DNA from: Novosphingobium sp. ERN07
GTDB lineage: Bacteria; Pseudomonadota; Alphaproteobacteria; Sphingomonadales; Sphingomonadaceae
Length of the DNA stretch: 64,000 nt
NCBI RefSeq assembly: GCF_012641335.1
Contig: NZ_JABAID010000001.1
Coordinates: 372,001-436,000, forward strand
Direction of reading: 5' to 3'
The translations under genes and the position numbers were made by a program. Below the pieces are notes generated by a model, which was not told where the DNA came from, searched no databases, and saw only the letters and a list, made by a program, of their open reading frames with translations. This document shows positions 63,550 to 64,000 of this stretch, piece by piece (position 1 is the stretch's first letter; each line of letters starts with the position of its first letter).

Positions 63550-64000
63550 GCGTTCTAGTGACTGAAACAGAGGCTCAGGATTGGCTGCGCGACAAGCTGG
63601 GCGTCAACGCATCGGGCATGGATCGGCTGTCGCGTCTGGTCGATCTCCTGCTTGAGGAGAACGAGCGCCAGAACCTCGTGGCGCGTGGCACTTTGCCGCA
63701 TGTGTGGGTTCGCCACATTGTTGATTCGGCACAACTTCTTCATGTTTCACGTGAAACATTGCCTGCGGGCGAATGGCTCGATCTCGGCACGGGCGCGGGA
63801 TTTCCAGGCTTGGCAATTGCGGCGCTTCAGCTGGACCGCCCCGTCACCCTTGTCGATTCGCGTCGCTTGCGCACTGAATGGTTGCAGCGTGCGGCTGATG
63901 CACTCGGCCTCGCCAATGTTCGTGTCGTCCTTTCGCGGGTCGAGGACTTGCCTTCCGGTCCACACGCCGTGATTTCGGCCCGCGCATTTGCGCCGTTGGA
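63546..64000 (+). CDS. rsmG: 16S rRNA (guanine527-N7)-methyltransferase RsmG (3' truncated by window edge)
   Basis: First ~151 codons. The ATG at 63546 overlaps the mnmG stop (ATGA). GidB signatures: [35 protein letters not shown], then the SAM motif [40 protein letters not shown] and ISARAFAPL. It methylates G527 of 16S rRNA. A perfect parS site lies inside the reading frame and encodes part of HVSRETLP. Its normal downstream neighbours are parA and parB, beyond the window. Confidence 0.95.
   Translation, partial: MSVLVTETEAQDWLRDKLGVNASGMDRLSRLVDLLLEENERQNLVARGTLPHVWVRHIVDSAQLLHVSRETLPAGEWLDLGTGAGFPGLAIAALQLDRPVTLVDSRRLRTEWLQRAADALGLANVRVVLSRVEDLPSGPHAVISARAFAPL
63743..63758. promoter_or_regulatory. 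parS site 3, perfect palindrome inside rsmG
   Basis: TGTTTCACGTGAAACA, the exact 16-bp consensus palindrome for chromosomal ParB, within rsmG, as in Bacillus and other bacteria where parS lies in or near parAB-proximal genes. Confidence 0.92.

Overview
This is a GC-rich chromosomal segment of an alphaproteobacterium, most probably of the order Sphingomonadales (Novosphingobium/Sphingobium-like). The call rests on the origin-proximal gene order, on lineage-typical small families (DUF465, DUF1465, DUF1491, UPF0262, a DUF6489-like protein, CarD, a SUV3-like helicase) and on the paired GGAATG-type palindromic repeats. Coding density is high. I see no rRNA, tRNA, CRISPR array, insertion sequence or prophage.

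Layout. 1-6402: RodZ-like protein (5' truncated), CpoB/YbgF, TilS, FtsH and small DUF proteins. 6432-14608: metabolism (glycerol-3-phosphate dehydrogenase, a metallo-beta-lactamase fold hydrolase, NadA, an EamA transporter, an old-yellow-enzyme reductase, a CitE-like lyase, LipB). 14699-25079: a membrane-lipid themed region. It holds a PmtA-like methyltransferase, an MFS transporter, a Wzx-type flippase, two CDP-alcohol phosphatidyltransferases, two sugar-phosphate-type nucleotidyltransferases, a HAD phosphatase and myo-inositol-1-phosphate synthase. Together these read as a CDP-inositol-based inositol-lipid (or related inositol phosphodiester) pathway. 25112-30129: DUF2141 protein, Rpe, heparinase II/III-like protein, PurH. 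30210-36763: a minus-strand block (cell-wall hydrolase, DUF1491, thioesterase, PtsN, HPF, then the tightly overlapping ppsR-maf-aroE-coaE-dnaQ operon).

36764-37112 lies between ppsR and hemE and is the probable chromosomal replication origin. This is the Caulobacter/Rickettsia origin neighbourhood (hemE on one side, the RP001/PpsR-maf-aroE-coaE-dnaQ operon on the other). The gap has an AT-rich end, several degenerate DnaA boxes and seven GANTC (CcrM) sites within 221 bp. Transcription diverges from it on both sides.

37113-64000: mostly plus-strand genes leading away from the origin: hemE-hemJ-rho, SUV3-like helicase-S4 protein-FdxA-CarD, a GIN-domain lipoprotein, Sua5, acyl-CoA dehydrogenase-DUF815 ATPase, PQQ-type sugar dehydrogenase, free Met-R-SO reductase, Dcd, Cdd, a lysozyme-fold protein with lost catalytic acids, UPF0262, a GGDEF protein, DnaB, RpoZ, then mnmE-mnmG-rsmG. 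That last cluster normally precedes parAB, and it carries three parS-type ParB sites (61454, 61626, 63743), one inside rsmG. The window therefore spans origin and centromere. A palindromic repeat copy has also become part of the mnmE reading frame.
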